Shown here: positions 1 through 6,846 of the stretch, one piece after another | Layout: every line of letters begins with the position of its first letter | Numbering within the stretch: position 1 is the stretch's first letter | Origin: Candidatus Cloacimonadaceae bacterium | GTDB taxonomy: Bacteria > Cloacimonadota > Cloacimonadia > Cloacimonadales > Cloacimonadaceae | Direction of reading: 5' to 3' | Length of the DNA stretch: 43,046 bases | Assembly (NCBI GenBank): GCA_030693415.1 | Contig: JAUYAR010000179.1 | Location: forward strand, 1-43,046 | The notes under the pieces: generated by a model | Databases searched by the model: none | Told to the model about the DNA's origin: nothing | What the model saw: the letters and a program-made list of their open reading frames with translations, nothing else | Translations under genes and position numbers: made by a program

Positions 1-453
1 TCTCTAAACATCAGTAACTCCATATATGCTTATCTAATATGATGCCAATGTATTACTGATGCTGATTCTGTCAAGTAATTTCTCATCATTTATTTAGATA
101 CTATTCGTGTCAAGCATGGACTTTTTTCTATGGAGTCGTAATAGATCACTGATGACTTTATGGATATGATGCTCGTGATATATGAGTGGTAGGGGAAATA
201 GGCGAAGCCGAAAATATGGAACGCTGATGACGCGGATGATCATGACCTGATTGATTTTGGGAGACAACATCGCCCCTAAAGAAATCACCGACTTTGATAG
301 AGGGTGTTCCGGTAGATTCAGTCAGGATCATTCTTGCCCTTGTCTCTGTGCTGCTCTGTGTTTTGTTTCTGAAACCTAATAGGGAAATTTGTTCTGGACA
401 AAATCCATCATTTCTGGATAGCAGTTTCGACAATAAATACCAAGGATAGCAAG
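1..453. other. Gene-free left flank
   Basis: I see no convincing gene in this stretch on either strand; the short open frames lack ribosome binding sites and family resemblance. The DNA is repetitive at a low level. Around 222-255 there are several imperfect TGATGA/GCTGAT/CTGATT words, and around 343-363 a CTCTGTG word occurs twice. A similar CTCTGTG-rich patch lies on the other side of gatED (about 3880-3980). The last bases before gatE contain an AAGGA Shine-Dalgarno at about 442-446. No clear promoter could be assigned. Confidence 0.5.
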
Positions 454-2433
454 ATGGAAAATCCTTATCAACAAAATTGGCAAGCCAGTCGGGAACGGGT
501 CGGTTGGAGTCCTTTGAATGAAACCGCCGCCGAAACCTATCGAAGGATCGGTTTCAAATGCGGCTTGGAAGTGCATCAACAACTCTTGACCGCACGCAAG
601 CTATTTTGCCGCTGCCCTGCCGGTATCTATCACGATTTTGACAATTTTGACGCCGAGATCGTCCGCCACATGCGTCCCACACTTTCCGAACTTGGCGAAT
701 ACGATGGCACCGCGTTAATGGAATTCAAAACGCGCAAAAAGATCGTCTATCGCATCAAGAACGACAGTGCCTGCACCTATGAAGTGGACGACACGCCTCC
801 CTTTCCCATGAACCGGGAAGCTCTCTCACACGCGATGCAGATCGCGCTGCTGTTAAAAATCAAGATCGTGGGCGAGCTGCATCTCACACGCAAACAATAC
901 CTGGACGGAAGCATACCCACAGGGTTTCAACGCACCACGATTCTCGGCATCGAAGGCGAATTTCCCATATCCAACAAGACCATCCGCGTGATCCAATTTA
1001 GCATTGAGGAAGACAGTTGCCGCGAGGTTTCTGATCTTCGTCACACGCGTGTCTATTATGGAGACCGGCTGGGCATGCCCTTGGTCGAAACGGTCACTTA
1101 TCCAGATATGCTGACTCCTTATGAAGCGGCGGAAGCGGCGCAACACATCAGATTCATCTGTCGCAGCTCCGGAAAAGTCAGAACCGGCATCGGAGCCGCC
1201 CGCGAAGATGTAAACGTTTCCGTGACCGGCGGGACGAGAGTGGAGATCAAAGGCGTGGCGCATATCCGTTGGATCCCCAAACTCACTCACAACGAGGCTT
1301 TCCGCCAAGTGGCACTTTTGTCTATGATGTCCGATCTCAAAGCTAAAAAGATCGAAAACTGGAAACTTACAAGCCAAATCCTCAAGCTCGAGGATTTCAA
1401 ACACGTTCCGATCCCTGAAACCGCTTTGGCAGAGGGCTGGAAACTGATCGGAATCAATCTTCCCCAATTCAAAAATCTGCTCTCCTTTTTCACTTCCCCG
1501 GGAAGATGCTTTGCAGATGAGATTTCCGATCGTCTCAAGGTCATCGCCTGTCTCGAAAAGCCGAACATGCTGCACAGTGAAGAGCTTCTCCCAAATTTGC
1601 CTCAAAGCGCTTGGGATGTATTAAAGAAACTCCTCGGCGGGGGAGAGGACGACGCGCAAATCATCTTTTGGGCACCGGATGAAGATATCAAAACCGCGAT
1701 CGAGACCATCGAAGAACGCTGCAATCTGGCGTTTAAGGGGGTTCCGAACGAGACCCGCAAGTCCCTGCCAGATGGTACAACTCTGTTTGAGCGGGTCCTT
1801 CCCGGAGCGGACAGAATGTATCCGGATACAGATTCCGCGCCAATCCCCATTGGAGACGAGATGATCGAAAGCGCGAGAGCTAATCTTCCCACCGGACTTC
1901 AGGACAGATTGAATCAACTGAAACAGTGGGATGTCCCCCGCGACGCCTATACATATATTTTAAGGAACAACCTGATGCCTGTGATCGAAAAGCTGGCAAG
2001 CGAACATTTGCTGCCCGAACGTTTCCTCGCGTTGCTCTATGCGCACCATCTCAAAAGCTTGCAGGGGTATCGGGATCTGCCCTTTGATCATGGCAGGATC
2101 AACGATCTTCTGCGTTTTGCAAAGAATCGGAATCTGGCTTTGGACATACTGCCCGCCATGCTGAAAGTTCTCTTTGAAAACCCGAATATGCAGTTTTCCT
2201 CCATCCTCGAAGTACTCGGATTTCGCGAAACTCCGCGCGAAGAGATATTTGCACAGATACCCGTTCTCATCTCGATGTTTTCCAGGATTAAAAGAGTGAG
2301 ATATCTCGAAATGGAGGATAGAGCGATGCTCAAATGGATCATGGGACGCCTGCGCAAACCGGCTTTGGGAAACATCCCACTCGTGGAACTGAGCCAATAT
2401 GTGAAGCACCTGCGGGAGGAAAACCATGCTTGA
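454..2433 (+). CDS. gatE: Glutamyl-tRNA(Gln) amidotransferase subunit E (GatE)
   Basis: GatE is the kinase/transamidase subunit of the GatDE amidotransferase. It activates Glu-tRNA(Gln) with ATP and amidates it to Gln-tRNA(Gln) in the cytoplasm. The 659-aa product shows the GatB/GatE signatures: GLEVHQQL at residues 37-44, the cysteine-containing KLFCRCPAG at 49-57, YEVDDTPP, RKQYLDGSIPTGFQRT, EEDSCR, and REDVNVSV followed by VEIKGV. The length fits archaeal-type GatE, which carries an extra AspRS-like insert and tail domain compared with GatB; the CRCP form and the partner gatD also favour GatE. AAGGA lies about 7 bases before the ATG. It overlaps gatD by 8 bp, implying translational coupling and a fixed subunit ratio. 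The family is normally archaeal, which makes it notable here. Confidence 0.95.
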   Translation: MENPYQQNWQASRERVGWSPLNETAAETYRRIGFKCGLEVHQQLLTARKLFCRCPAGIYHDFDNFDAEIVRHMRPTLSELGEYDGTALMEFKTRKKIVYRIKNDSACTYEVDDTPPFPMNREALSHAMQIALLLKIKIVGELHLTRKQYLDGSIPTGFQRTTILGIEGEFPISNKTIRVIQFSIEEDSCREVSDLRHTRVYYGDRLGMPLVETVTYPDMLTPYEAAEAAQHIRFICRSSGKVRTGIGAAREDVNVSVTGGTRVEIKGVAHIRWIPKLTHNEAFRQVALLSMMSDLKAKKIENWKLTSQILKLEDFKHVPIPETALAEGWKLIGINLPQFKNLLSFFTSPGRCFADEISDRLKVIACLEKPNMLHSEELLPNLPQSAWDVLKKLLGGGEDDAQIIFWAPDEDIKTAIETIEERCNLAFKGVPNETRKSLPDGTTLFERVLPGADRMYPDTDSAPIPIGDEMIESARANLPTGLQDRLNQLKQWDVPRDAYTYILRNNLMPVIEKLASEHLLPERFLALLYAHHLKSLQGYRDLPFDHGRINDLLRFAKNRNLALDILPAMLKVLFENPNMQFSSILEVLGFRETPREEIFAQIPVLISMFSRIKRVRYLEMEDRAMLKWIMGRLRKPALGNIPLVELSQYVKHLREENHA

Positions 2434-3808
2434 TCTTTTCAAAGGCTATAAAGGCAGGGCGCTGGAAGTCCTAAAACACTTTCAAGCACGCGTTTGGGGA
2501 GACGCAAGCGTGGAAACCACCCGCGGCACTTTTCAAGGTATCATCCTTCCGAGAAGCGAAAACGACGACGATCAACACATCGTGATCAAATTGTCCACCG
2601 GCTACAACGTCGGTATCGACGTCAAAACGATACTGGACATGAAAGAACACGGATACAAAGAAGCGCATTACAAGATTCCGGAACGCGAATTTCCCTTCAC
2701 GCCGGGCTTGCCGAAAGTGAAACTCATCGGCACCGGCGGAACCATCGCCTCACGTCTTGATTATCGCACCGGAGCTGTGATTCCGGCATTTTCACCCGGA
2801 GAGCTATATGGTGCGGTTCCGGAACTTGCGGAGATCTGCAATCTCGAAACTGAAAAACTCTTTGCCGTCTTTTCCGAAAATATGGGTCCTGAACAGTATA
2901 AAAAACTGGCAATCACGATCGGTAAGGAGATCCACAAAGGAGTGGCGGGCATCATCATCGGTCATGGAACGGATACCATGCACCACACCGCGGCGGCACT
3001 TTCCTACATGCTGCAAGATCTTCCCATCCCGATTGTAATGGTAGGTTCGCAACGCTCCAGCGACAGACCTTCCTCAGACGCGGCGCTCAATCTGATGAAC
3101 GCATCTTTCGCGGCAGGACATTCGGACATCGCGGAAGTGATGGTTTGCATGTTTGGTCCCACCAGCGATGAATATGGCCTTTTACATCAGGGTACAAGGG
3201 TGCGCAAGATGCATTCCTCCTATCGCAGCACTTTCAGAACGATCGGAGAAGTTCCCATCGCCAGAGTGACCAGAGATTCAATCGTTCACATCAAGCAAAA
3301 CTATAACAAACGCCGCACCGACAAACAGGTGAAAGTCCTGCCTTTCTTCGAAGAACGCGTGGCGATCGTATATTATTATCCAAACATGCATCCGGACATC
3401 ATCGATTCCCTCACGGACAACGGCTATAAGGGCATCGTGATCGCCGGTACGGGACTCGGACACATCAACAAACCGGTCTATCCGGCTATCAAGCGCGCTG
3501 TGGAAAAAGGGGTGCACATCTATATGACCGTCCAAACCCTCTGGGGCTATGTCCACATGTTTGTCTATGACACAGGACGCGATTTGATGAGCATGGGCAT
3601 CGTCCCCGGCGAAAACCTCCTGCCGGAAGTTGCCTACATCAAGCTTGGCTGGGCACTGGGACAATCCAATGATCCTGAAATAGTTCGCGAATTGATGCTA
3701 ACACCCATTGCGGGAGACATTACCCCAGGAGAACCTTACAACGGATATCTCATCTTCCAAGGTGGTATTCCGGAAGTGGAGGAGTTTATCCGAAAGTACC
3801 ACAAATAG
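2426..3808 (+). CDS. gatD: Glutamyl-tRNA(Gln) amidotransferase subunit D (GatD)
   Basis: GatD is the asparaginase-like subunit that hydrolyses glutamine (or asparagine) and feeds ammonia to GatE. Seen in the 460-aa product: an N-terminal beta-barrel domain (about 1-85, with RGTFQGIILPR and HIVIKLSTGYNVGIDV), then a type-I asparaginase domain. That domain has the nucleophile loop GTGGTIAS at 102-109, the second catalytic loop GHGTDTM at 179-185, and GSQRSSDRPSSDA at 207-219. The N-terminal domain distinguishes it from plain AnsA. The start ATG lies inside the end of gatE with a GGGAGGA ribosome site just upstream. Together the two genes form a complete GatDE enzyme, with E before D. I saw no gatC, gatA or gatB in the window. 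Confidence 0.95.
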   Translation: MLDLFKGYKGRALEVLKHFQARVWGDASVETTRGTFQGIILPRSENDDDQHIVIKLSTGYNVGIDVKTILDMKEHGYKEAHYKIPEREFPFTPGLPKVKLIGTGGTIASRLDYRTGAVIPAFSPGELYGAVPELAEICNLETEKLFAVFSENMGPEQYKKLAITIGKEIHKGVAGIIIGHGTDTMHHTAAALSYMLQDLPIPIVMVGSQRSSDRPSSDAALNLMNASFAAGHSDIAEVMVCMFGPTSDEYGLLHQGTRVRKMHSSYRSTFRTIGEVPIARVTRDSIVHIKQNYNKRRTDKQVKVLPFFEERVAIVYYYPNMHPDIIDSLTDNGYKGIVIAGTGLGHINKPVYPAIKRAVEKGVHIYMTVQTLWGYVHMFVYDTGRDLMSMGIVPGENLLPEVAYIKLGWALGQSNDPEIVRELMLTPIAGDITPGEPYNGYLIFQGGIPEVEEFIRKYHK

Positions 3809-4358
3809 GTGGAAGGGTGTAGCGCAGCATGCCACTGCTGCGAAGGTGGAAAGGAGGAAGGGTTAGATAATTTCCTCATAATCATCTCTCTGACACTCTT
3901 TCTCTGATTCCTCCATTTCTCTGTGGTGAGATCAATCTCTGATCTTGCTCCGCTATTACTCCGCTATTTCTCTGTGTTTCAAAAAAAGAAGTCCCCCAAA
4001 AGAATAGTTCAGATTTTTATTGACAAGACAAGGCTGCTGATACATCTTGCCCTAAATGCCTTAATGATTTGAGAGTGAAATAGATATAGATATGATAAAC
4101 GAAACGGTTACACTGGCTGAAACCGAGGATAGCCCCTTTGGAAAAGACTTCGTGCGCTGTCATAGGATAGCTGCTGAGAGGTCTTTTAGTATTTTGGGAC
4201 ATAGCCCGCGTTTTCCATATTCACACACTCACTCACGAATTTTCATTTAATCGCATAACCAACAGCACATCAAAGCGTTACATTATTCGCTGCCTAAGCG
4301 AAGCGGCGAAGCTGCGAAAATCCCAAACACTGAGATTAGCTACAAGATTTAGAGTTTA
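3809..4358. other. Gene-free intergenic DNA after gatD
   Basis: These 550 bases carry no supportable gene. They contain a small hairpin (CGCAGCA 3823-3829 pairing with TGCTGCG 3836-3842) shortly after the gatD stop. A pyrimidine-rich segment follows with repeated TCTCTGTG and CTCCGCTATT words (about 3880-3980). A TTGACA word at 4020-4025 has no good -10 partner at the right distance. Confidence 0.5.
3823..3842 (+). terminator. Possible terminator hairpin downstream of gatED
   Basis: CGCAGCA at 3823-3829 is the exact reverse complement of TGCTGCG at 3836-3842, with a 6-base loop, 15 bases after the gatD stop. There is no T-run after it, so an intrinsic terminator is only a weak suggestion. 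It could equally be an mRNA 3-prime stabilising hairpin. Confidence 0.3.
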
Positions 4359-4700
4359 TTGGCTAACCGCGCAACACTAAACAAAGGACAACCATTGAAC
4401 AATCAACCCCTATCTCTGGATTTGAAATCGAAGCTCGAATTCCTCATGTGGGATTATAATGTTTCCGCGCAGGAGAGCTACGAAGTTCTGATTGGGGCAA
4501 GGGAAATGGCGGGTCACTACGATCAGTTCAATCTATTCAGAAAGGTTTTGGAAACTTACCCGTGGTTCACAATCATGGAGATGCTGCCCTTATCAAGGAT
4601 CAAAGAACTTCTAAACGATCAAGTAGTTTCCAAGCTGCGCTCAAAGCAATTACAAAAAAGATATGAATATATCCGCAACAGACTATCAGGCATTATATAG
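4359..4700 (+). CDS. Small protein paired with an AbiEii-type nucleotidyltransferase
   Basis: This 113-aa protein is predicted from a TTG start. It overlaps the following nucleotidyltransferase gene by 38 bp, which argues for a co-translated pair. The middle of the protein (EFLMWDYNVSAQESYEVLIG, then YDQFNLFRKVLETYPW) recalls small helical proteins encoded just before AbiEii-like genes in Bacteroidetes and relatives (DUF6922-like, from memory, not searched). The first dozen residues are not well supported: the TTG has no clear Shine-Dalgarno, and translation could begin further in. By position it could be the antitoxin or a specificity partner, but no helix-turn-helix is evident. Function is unknown. 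Confidence 0.6.
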   Translation: MANRATLNKGQPLNNQPLSLDLKSKLEFLMWDYNVSAQESYEVLIGAREMAGHYDQFNLFRKVLETYPWFTIMEMLPLSRIKELLNDQVVSKLRSKQLQKRYEYIRNRLSGII

Positions 4701-5379
4701 ACTGCAGGATCAGGCGATTGCCGTTTTGTCAGACGTTCTTGGAGGTTTCTACCTGACCGGTGGCACTGCCTTGGACCGTTTCTATTTACATCACCGATAC
4801 AGCGATGACCTGGATTTTTTCATCAACGCTGCAGATGACTTCAAAGACAGGGTAAACAAAATCTTCCGAAAGCTGAAAAGCTCCTTTGTTCTGGATGAAA
4901 GTCTCACTCTCGAGGCTGAGACATACACCAGATTTTACATTGCTGGTTTACCCAAACTGAAGATTGAAGTGGTAAATGATGTCCCAGAGCGTTGGGGAGC
5001 ATCTAACAAAGCAATGGGAATTGATATCGATAATCCTGCGAATATATTGTCCAATAAGCTCGGATGCATTATGAGCAGAGATGAACCCAAAGATGTCTTT
5101 GATATCATCGTCCTGGCAGAAACATATTCTTTCAATTGGAAAGATGTCTATACTCAAGCGATAAGCAAGCAGATAACCAACGAAACCGATATTGCCATGC
5201 GCCTAAATAGCTTTCCCGTCCATTGGCTCGAAGATGTTCCTTGGATCAAAAAGGCTTTTAATCCAAAAGACATTTCCGCTAAACTTAACAAAATTGCAGA
5301 TGATTTACTCTTTGCCAGGGATAATTCTCTTGGGCTGAACAAACCAAAGATCGAGAATGCCGTAACATCGCAAAGCTAA
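4663..5379 (+). CDS. AbiEii/AbiGii-type nucleotidyltransferase (possible type IV toxin)
   Basis: The 238-aa product has the hallmarks of the AbiEii/AbiGii nucleotidyltransferase family. GGFYLTGGTALDRFYLHHR carries the hG[GS] motif of the nucleotidyltransferase fold, followed by SDDLDFF, the paired acidic metal ligands, at roughly residues 28-53. Later, NILSNKLGC and EPKDVFDIIVL match the conserved K and RxKDxxDl-type segment of the family. Relatives act as toxins in AbiE abortive-infection systems, modifying tRNA or other substrates with nucleotides. It overlaps the upstream small gene, its probable partner. Its TAA stop at 5377-5379 takes two of its bases from the first unit of the heptamer repeat array, so the original C-terminus may have been altered by insertion of that cassette. 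Confidence 0.8.
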   Translation: MNISATDYQALYRLQDQAIAVLSDVLGGFYLTGGTALDRFYLHHRYSDDLDFFINAADDFKDRVNKIFRKLKSSFVLDESLTLEAETYTRFYIAGLPKLKIEVVNDVPERWGASNKAMGIDIDNPANILSNKLGCIMSRDEPKDVFDIIVLAETYSFNWKDVYTQAISKQITNETDIAMRLNSFPVHWLEDVPWIKKAFNPKDISAKLNKIADDLLFARDNSLGLNKPKIENAVTSQS

Positions 5380-5554
5380 TTGAGAATTACTGCTAATTGA
5401 GAATTGAGAATTGAGAATTGAGAATTGAGAATTGAGAATTGAGAATTGAGAATTGAGAATTGAGAATTGAGAATTACTGCTAATTGAGAATTACTGCTAA
5501 TTGAGAATTGAGAATTGAGAATTGAGAATTGAGAATTGAGAATTGAGAATTGAG
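5378..5554 (+). repeat. Tandem AATTGAG heptamer array, left arm
   Basis: Counting directly, the arm holds 21 copies of AATTGAG broken by three copies of the decamer AATTACTGCT. The order is 1 heptamer, decamer, 11 heptamers, decamer, 1 heptamer, decamer, 8 heptamers. The array is exact, with no point differences. It lies between the stop of the nucleotidyltransferase gene and the start of the four-helix-bundle gene, ending 8 bases before that ATG. Confidence 0.97.
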
Positions 5555-5562
5555 ATCGTCTG

Positions 5563-5913
5563 ATGCCTAAACAGAATCCTGTGGTCGATAAGTCATTTGC
5601 TTTTGCTTTGAAAGTTATAGAATTGTATAAGTACCTTACTTTGGAAAAGAAGGAATATGTCCTTTCAAAACAGTTTCTTCGATCCGGCACATCAATTGGT
5701 GCGAACGTTAACGAAGCAATTGAAGCTCAATCAAAAGCAGACTTCATTCACAAATTGTCTATAGCCCTTAAAGAAGCAAGAGAAACAAACTATTGGGTCA
5801 GGCTGCTTATAGAATCAAACTACCTTACAGCCTGCGATGCAATTCTATCCGACAGCACTGAACTCATCCGGATTCTTACTGCCATCATCAAAACCTCAAA
5901 AGAAAACAAATGA
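5563..5913 (+). CDS. Four-helix-bundle protein (S23/IVP family)
   Basis: The 116-aa protein matches the S23 ribosomal intervening-sequence four-helix-bundle family (TIGR02436 type). It has an aromatic-rich first helix (SFAFALKVIELYKYLT), then KEYVLSKQFLRSGTSIGANVNEA, the most conserved segment, then SKADFIHKLSIALKEARETNYW and a last helix. The family includes ORFs inside 23S rRNA intervening sequences and the Avd accessory protein of diversity-generating retroelements, but most free-standing members have no known role. Here it stands alone between two inverted repeat arrays, with no reverse transcriptase nearby. No ribosome site can be seen because the repeat runs almost to the ATG (GAGATCGTCTG precedes it). 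Confidence 0.9.
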   Translation: MPKQNPVVDKSFAFALKVIELYKYLTLEKKEYVLSKQFLRSGTSIGANVNEAIEAQSKADFIHKLSIALKEARETNYWVRLLIESNYLTACDAILSDSTELIRILTAIIKTSKENK

Positions 5914-5943
5914 TAATTCTCCACTTACGTAATTCCCCATTTT

Positions 5944-6052
5944 CAATTCTCAATTCTCAATTCTCAATTCTCAATTCTCAATTCTCAATTCTCAATTCTC
6001 AATTCTCAATTCTCAATTAGCAGTAATTCTCAATTAGCAGTAATTCTCAATT
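5944..6052 (-). repeat. Inverted heptamer array, right arm
   Basis: This is the reverse complement of the left array: CTCAATT units from 5949, ten in a row. Then come decamer AGCAGTAATT, one heptamer, decamer, and a final heptamer ending at 6052. Read inward from each outer end, both arms begin with the same 24-base pattern (heptamer, decamer, heptamer). The cassette is therefore a large imperfect inverted repeat around the four-helix-bundle gene. Confidence 0.97.
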
Positions 6053-6119
6053 ATTCCCCCACTAACCAACCGACCCATTAACCACCCGTTCCCGCCGCCT
6101 CACCCCATAATCCCCGCGG

Positions 6120-6148
6120 CATCCCGCCCGCATCTATATGCCGGGATG
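6120..6148. repeat. REP-like GC-rich hairpin
   Basis: CATCCCG at 6120-6126 is complementary to CGGGATG at 6142-6148, and the inner GCAT (6130-6133) can pair with ATGC (6138-6141), giving a stem with a small bulge. It sits in the roughly 200-base gap between the repeat cassette and the next gene. It could be an intrinsic-terminator-like or REP-like element, but there is no T-run. Confidence 0.5.
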
Positions 6149-6187
6149 AAAGGGAACAGGATAAATTAAGTTTTACTAAAATAATTC

Positions 6188-6214
6188 TTGACAAACCCCC
6201 GCCTCCGATAATAC
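6188..6214 (+). promoter_or_regulatory. Possible promoter for the 148-aa gene
   Basis: TTGACA at 6188-6193 is a perfect -35 word, and TAATAC at 6209-6214 is a fair -10 with a short 15-base spacer. It lies about 40 bases before the start codon at 6256. The spacer is shorter than optimal, so this is tentative. Confidence 0.35.
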
Positions 6215-6255
6215 TGGCGTCATCCCAAGGGGAAATATCAAACACGGAGGCTCTT

Positions 6256-6702
6256 ATGAAAGCCACAGTAAAGGTAATGCTGCCGGGCTACACGGGAAAT
6301 ATGAATGATATCACATTCTATTTCAACCGCAAGCTCAACTGCATGGTCGCACGCAAGAAAGTGATGCCAAAGTTCGTTCCATCACACGAACCAATGCAAC
6401 AGATCTTCGCATTTGCGCGTAGAATCGGTCTTTCGGAAGCTTACAAGCAGGATTGTAATCTCTACATCGACCGCTACAACCAAAAAAACCGCAAACATCA
6501 TCGGGCGCACAGCTCCTGGCCCAGCATTTTCGCCAAGCTAATGTTTGCCCAGCTTATCGCAAAACCAGATCTCGATCTGACCACGCTCACCCGTGACGCC
6601 GCGATCGCTCAAAACCTTCCCTGCCGCAGCATCGCCGCTTCGATCCAAGCCGGTTTGCTGGAAAAGGTGAGGGATGGGGAGATGCTGACTAATCCAATAT
6701 AA
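6256..6702 (+). CDS. Unrecognised 148-aa protein
   Basis: I do not recognise the family. The product is basic and soluble, with no signal peptide or membrane segment. It starts with a strand-rich part (MKATVKVMLPGYTGNMNDITFYFNRKLN). A central, probably helical part holds paired aromatic and basic residues (YIDRYNQKNRKHHRAHSSW), and the C-terminal part resembles a small helical domain (FAKLMFAQLIA, then SIAASIQAGLLEKV). The gene has a perfect GGAGG about 6 bases before its ATG and normal-looking codon use, so it is very likely expressed. It is followed by a strong hairpin (6717-6753), so it is probably a single-gene transcript. The basic character could fit nucleic-acid binding or a phage/mobile-element protein, but that is only a guess. 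Confidence 0.7.
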   Translation: MKATVKVMLPGYTGNMNDITFYFNRKLNCMVARKKVMPKFVPSHEPMQQIFAFARRIGLSEAYKQDCNLYIDRYNQKNRKHHRAHSSWPSIFAKLMFAQLIAKPDLDLTTLTRDAAIAQNLPCRSIAASIQAGLLEKVRDGEMLTNPI

Positions 6703-6716
6703 ACTCGATTCATTTG

Positions 6717-6753
6717 AGTGTGACGCGGGCAGGGATCCTGTCCACGTCACACT
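6717..6753 (+). terminator. Strong stem-loop after the 148-aa gene
   Basis: AGTGTGACG (6717-6725) pairs exactly with CGTCACACT (6745-6753). After one mismatch, a further seven pairs including one G-T wobble (6727-6733 with 6737-6743) close a GAT loop. The 16-pair stem lies 14 bases after the stop codon. No T-run follows, so it may be a terminator of a Rho-assisted kind or a stabilising hairpin. Confidence 0.55.
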
Positions 6754-6846
6754 TATACTGTAAAAACGATGATATCCCAATACCGAGCCAAACATCAATA
6801 GTGGATACATCAATATCATCTAAGCTCAAACAAAGAGCGAGGGAAA

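Noticed and set aside
853-1605. 250-aa minus-strand ORF inside gatE
   Set aside because: It is a shadow of the G+C-rich gatE frame, with no ribosome site or family motifs.
2494-2760. 88-aa + strand ORF inside gatD
   Set aside because: It lies in another frame of a strongly conserved gene and is Arg/His-rich, as shadow frames often are.
4020-4062. Promoter with TTGACA at 4020-4025
   Set aside because: No acceptable -10 hexamer at 16-18 bases, and the next gene starts more than 300 bases away.
5376-5690. Minus-strand ORF with repeated NSQFSIL units
   Set aside because: It is only the translation of the AATTGAG heptamer array; a 7-bp repeat gives a 7-residue repeat in every open frame. The real gene is on the + strand.
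5563-5913. Avd of a diversity-generating retroelement
   Set aside because: No reverse transcriptase, template repeat or variable target gene is seen in the window; only the four-helix-bundle family is shared.
5378-6052. CRISPR array
   Set aside because: Units are 7 bp in tandem with no unique spacers, and no cas genes are nearby.
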